Shown here: piece after piece, positions 11,234 to 13,069 of the stretch
Layout of the letters: each line of letters begins with the position of its first letter
How positions within the stretch are numbered: position 1 is the stretch's first letter
Origin: an uncultured Actinomycetes bacterium
Lineage (GTDB): Bacteria > Actinomycetota > Actinomycetes > Nanopelagicales > Nanopelagicaceae
Direction: 5' to 3'
NCBI GenBank assembly: GCA_903865885.1
Contig: CAIPLJ010000170.1
Coordinates: 1 to 13,069, forward strand
Length of the DNA: 13,069 nucleotides
Program-made: the position numbers and the translations under genes
The notes under the pieces: generated by a model
Seen by the model: only the letters and a program-made list of their open reading frames with translations
Databases searched by the model: none
What the model was told of the DNA's origin: nothing

Positions 11234-13069
11234 ATGTCTCTACAAACACGTACCGCTGCGCCCGGAAAAGCTCGTCGCGCTGCCAAAGGTAAGCCCCGCC
11301 ATACAACTGCTCAGAAGGCTGCTCGCAAGACAGTCGTCGCAAAGCCAGCTGCTCGCGGAACTGCAAAGCGCTCAGCGCCAGTTAAAGAGGCGGCATCAAC
11401 TGCAGCACGCACAAGTGCCAAGTCCCAGACTTCATCAAACCAGCGTTATTCAGATCGCGAGACTGTCACAAAGAAGGAAGTCCGTCTTGCAGATCGATCA
11501 AAGCTTCGCGCACAACGTTTCCAAGAGCGCACAGCATCAAAGTCTAAGAACATCGAAGGTGCTCCAAAGGGCAACCCAAAGCAGACTCGTGAAGAGCGCA
11601 CATTTGAAAAGCCGAATAAGGCATTTAAGCCGGCGGCAAAGACTTTCAAACCAGCAGGAGAGCGTCCGGCCACAAAGCCACAGTCACGGGCTGCAAAATT
11701 TATTGCAGATCGTACAGAACGCGCAGCCCGACCATTTCGCCCAGAGCGTTTAGAACGTCCAGCAACAAATGATGTGCGTCCAACAACTCGACGCGAAGCT
11801 GTAAAGGCAAAGGTCGCTCACACAGATGATGGCCGTCCAAACTTTGTTCCACAAAAGCGCGAAAAATATAATCCAAGCGCACCACAATCTGCAGCGCAGC
11901 GTCGCGGAGATTCACCACGCACACCTTCAAAACCTGCTCGTGATCGCCGTACTTCATCTTCACAGGAATCACCAGCGTATGCACGCGATGATTTCCGTGC
12001 ATCAAAGACACATAATAAAGCTGCAGTCGATTTCGGTGCAGATGATAATTACATTTCAGTCAACCTTGCCGATGCAAACCTTGTAGAAGCAACGCCACTT
12101 ACTGAAGTAACAACAACATTCCGCGACCTTGGGATTGCACCAGCGCTCGCAAATGCACTCAATGCGCAAGGCATTACGCATCCATTCCCAATCCAGATTG
12201 CAACACTTCCCGATGCTCTTGCAGGTCATGACATCTTGGGACGTGGACAGACTGGTTCAGGAAAGACTCTTGCATTCAGCCTTGCACTTCTTACAAATAT
12301 TTCTGATAAGACAGCGCGCCCTCACAAGCCACTGGCACTTATCTTGACCCCTACTCGCGAACTCGCGCAGCAGATCGACGAAGTTCTTCGCCCACTTGCA
12401 CGCGCTGTTGGCCACGAATCAGTAGTTATTGCAGGCGGAATGCCATATGCAAAGCAGATCACTGCAATGCGCAAGGCAACAGCAATCTTGGTTGCAACTC
12501 CTGGTCGCCTTATCGATCTTCTGAATAAGAATGAAGTTCAGCTCGATCAACTTCAGATTACAGTTCTTGATGAAGCAGATCAGATGGCAGATATGGGCTT
12601 CCTTCCAGTTGTGAAGGAAATTCTTGATCAGGCACATCTCGATGGTCAGCGTCTCTTATTCTCAGCAACTCTCGATCGTGGTGTTGACTCACTCGTTCGT
12701 CAGTACCTCAAGAACCCAAAGACTCACTCATTGCAGAATGACCGTGCTTCTGTTTCAACAATGGAACACCACGTTCTTCAGATGCACCCTGGCGATAAAG
12801 ATGACATCACATCGCAGATTGCAGCACGTCATGGAAAGACAATTCTCTTCGTAAAGACTCAGCGTGGTGCAGATCGTCTTGCTGACAAGCTCGCTAATGC
12901 AGGTGTTCCAGTAGGCGCACTACACGGCGGAAAGTCACAAGCAGTTCGTACTCGCACACTTGCATTGTTCAAGGAGCAAGAGAATTCAGCACTTGTTGCA
13001 ACAGATGTTGCAGCACGTGGAATCCACGTTGATGGAATCTCACTTGTTGTACACGTTGATCTTCCACAA
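11234..13069 (+). CDS. DEAD-box ATP-dependent RNA helicase with long basic N-terminal extension; 3' end outside window
   Basis: The frame is open from the ATG at 11234 to the last base, giving 612 codons. Residues about 1-290 are a low-complexity, Lys/Arg/Ala/Pro/Ser-rich segment, probably disordered and RNA-binding. The RecA-like core follows: Q motif around Phe296 to Gln321 (FRDLGIAPALANAL, then HPFPIQ), motif I GQTGSGKT (338-345), Ia PTREL (373-377), Ib TPGR (422-425), II DEAD (446-449), III SAT (477-479), motif IV at ILFVKTQRGAD, and V ATDVAARG (589-596). Motif VI should lie just beyond the window. The class unwinds short RNA duplexes in ribosome assembly, mRNA decay and cold adaptation (CsdA/RhlE-like; the exact subgroup is not resolved). 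No Shine-Dalgarno precedes the ATG and no later in-frame ATG occurs before the core, but a GTG at 11222 is an alternative start. The structured leader upstream suggests post-transcriptional control. Confidence 0.93.
   Translation, partial: MSLQTRTAAPGKARRAAKGKPRHTTAQKAARKTVVAKPAARGTAKRSAPVKEAASTAARTSAKSQTSSNQRYSDRETVTKKEVRLADRSKLRAQRFQERTASKSKNIEGAPKGNPKQTREERTFEKPNKAFKPAAKTFKPAGERPATKPQSRAAKFIADRTERAARPFRPERLERPATNDVRPTTRREAVKAKVAHTDDGRPNFVPQKREKYNPSAPQSAAQRRGDSPRTPSKPARDRRTSSSQESPAYARDDFRASKTHNKAAVDFGADDNYISVNLADANLVEATPLTEVTTTFRDLGIAPALANALNAQGITHPFPIQIATLPDALAGHDILGRGQTGSGKTLAFSLALLTNISDKTARPHKPLALILTPTRELAQQIDEVLRPLARAVGHESVVIAGGMPYAKQITAMRKATAILVATPGRLIDLLNKNEVQLDQLQITVLDEADQMADMGFLPVVKEILDQAHLDGQRLLFSATLDRGVDSLVRQYLKNPKTHSLQNDRASVSTMEHHVLQMHPGDKDDITSQIAARHGKTILFVKTQRGADRLADKLANAGVPVGALHGGKSQAVRTRTLALFKEQENSALVATDVAARGIHVDGISLVVHVDLPQ

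Noticed and set aside
11415..12347. Several open frames of 70-110 codons on both strands over the helicase N-terminal region
   Set aside because: They are compositional shadows of the repetitive Lys/Arg/Ala codons in the long helicase frame, with no start signals or protein-like features.
1..13069. CRISPR arrays, insertion sequences, phage or defence genes, tRNA or rRNA
   Set aside because: I looked for spaced repeats, transposase motifs, terminal inverted repeats and tRNA-like folds and found none that hold up.

Overview
The window looks like a chromosome segment of a small-genome, moderate-to-low-GC actinobacterium. My best guess is the freshwater acI lineage (Nanopelagicales, the Planktophila/Nanopelagicus group). 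The reasons are the actinobacteria-specific families (DUF3027, DUF2530, the long CspB-type cold-shock protein, the short CitA-type citrate synthase, the actinobacterial SerC type), the A/T-leaning third codon positions with heavy use of GCA, and the extreme packing. Neighbouring genes interlock at TTAA and TAATG, or overlap by tens of bases. The assignment rests on recalled family knowledge, not a search.

Layout. Bases 1-561 hold the C-terminal part of GroEL, closed by a strong hairpin terminator. A DUF3027 protein (632-1294) and a cold-shock protein (1452-1835) follow on the + strand. A tiny DUF2530-like membrane protein (1832-2029, -) interlocks its stop with the cold-shock gene and is divergent from an MFS exporter (2042-3301, +). 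A minus-strand operon then reads right to left: pdxH (6335-5640), serC (5630-4509), a second MFS transporter (4509-3346), and probably a 30-residue membrane peptide (3371-3279). Divergent from pdxH, on the + strand, are a citrate synthase (6456-7571) and a class I photolyase (7582-8949). The photolyase tail overlaps the tail of a membrane-anchored GGDEF diguanylate cyclase (8906-10279, -). Further right are a terminator, a secreted coiled-coil protein (10350-10958, -), a 275-base intergenic region with several hairpins and short ORFs, and a DEAD-box RNA helicase (11234 to the window end, +, incomplete).

How the genes fit together. PdxH makes pyridoxal phosphate (PLP), and SerC is a PLP enzyme of serine synthesis, so the minus operon pairs cofactor supply with cofactor use. 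GroEL, the cold-shock protein and the RNA helicase are proteostasis and RNA-structure functions. The photolyase suits a sunlit habitat.

Regulatory reading. Genes fall into two start classes. The cold-shock, citA and secreted-protein genes have clear Shine-Dalgarno sequences. DUF3027, DUF2530, serC, the GGDEF gene and perhaps phr lack one, and instead show a -10-like hexamer (mostly TAnnnT) six or seven bases before the start codon, the geometry of leaderless transcripts. I see no tRNA, rRNA, CRISPR array, insertion sequence or phage gene. The least explained piece is the leader of the helicase gene. I found no clearly new multi-gene system.
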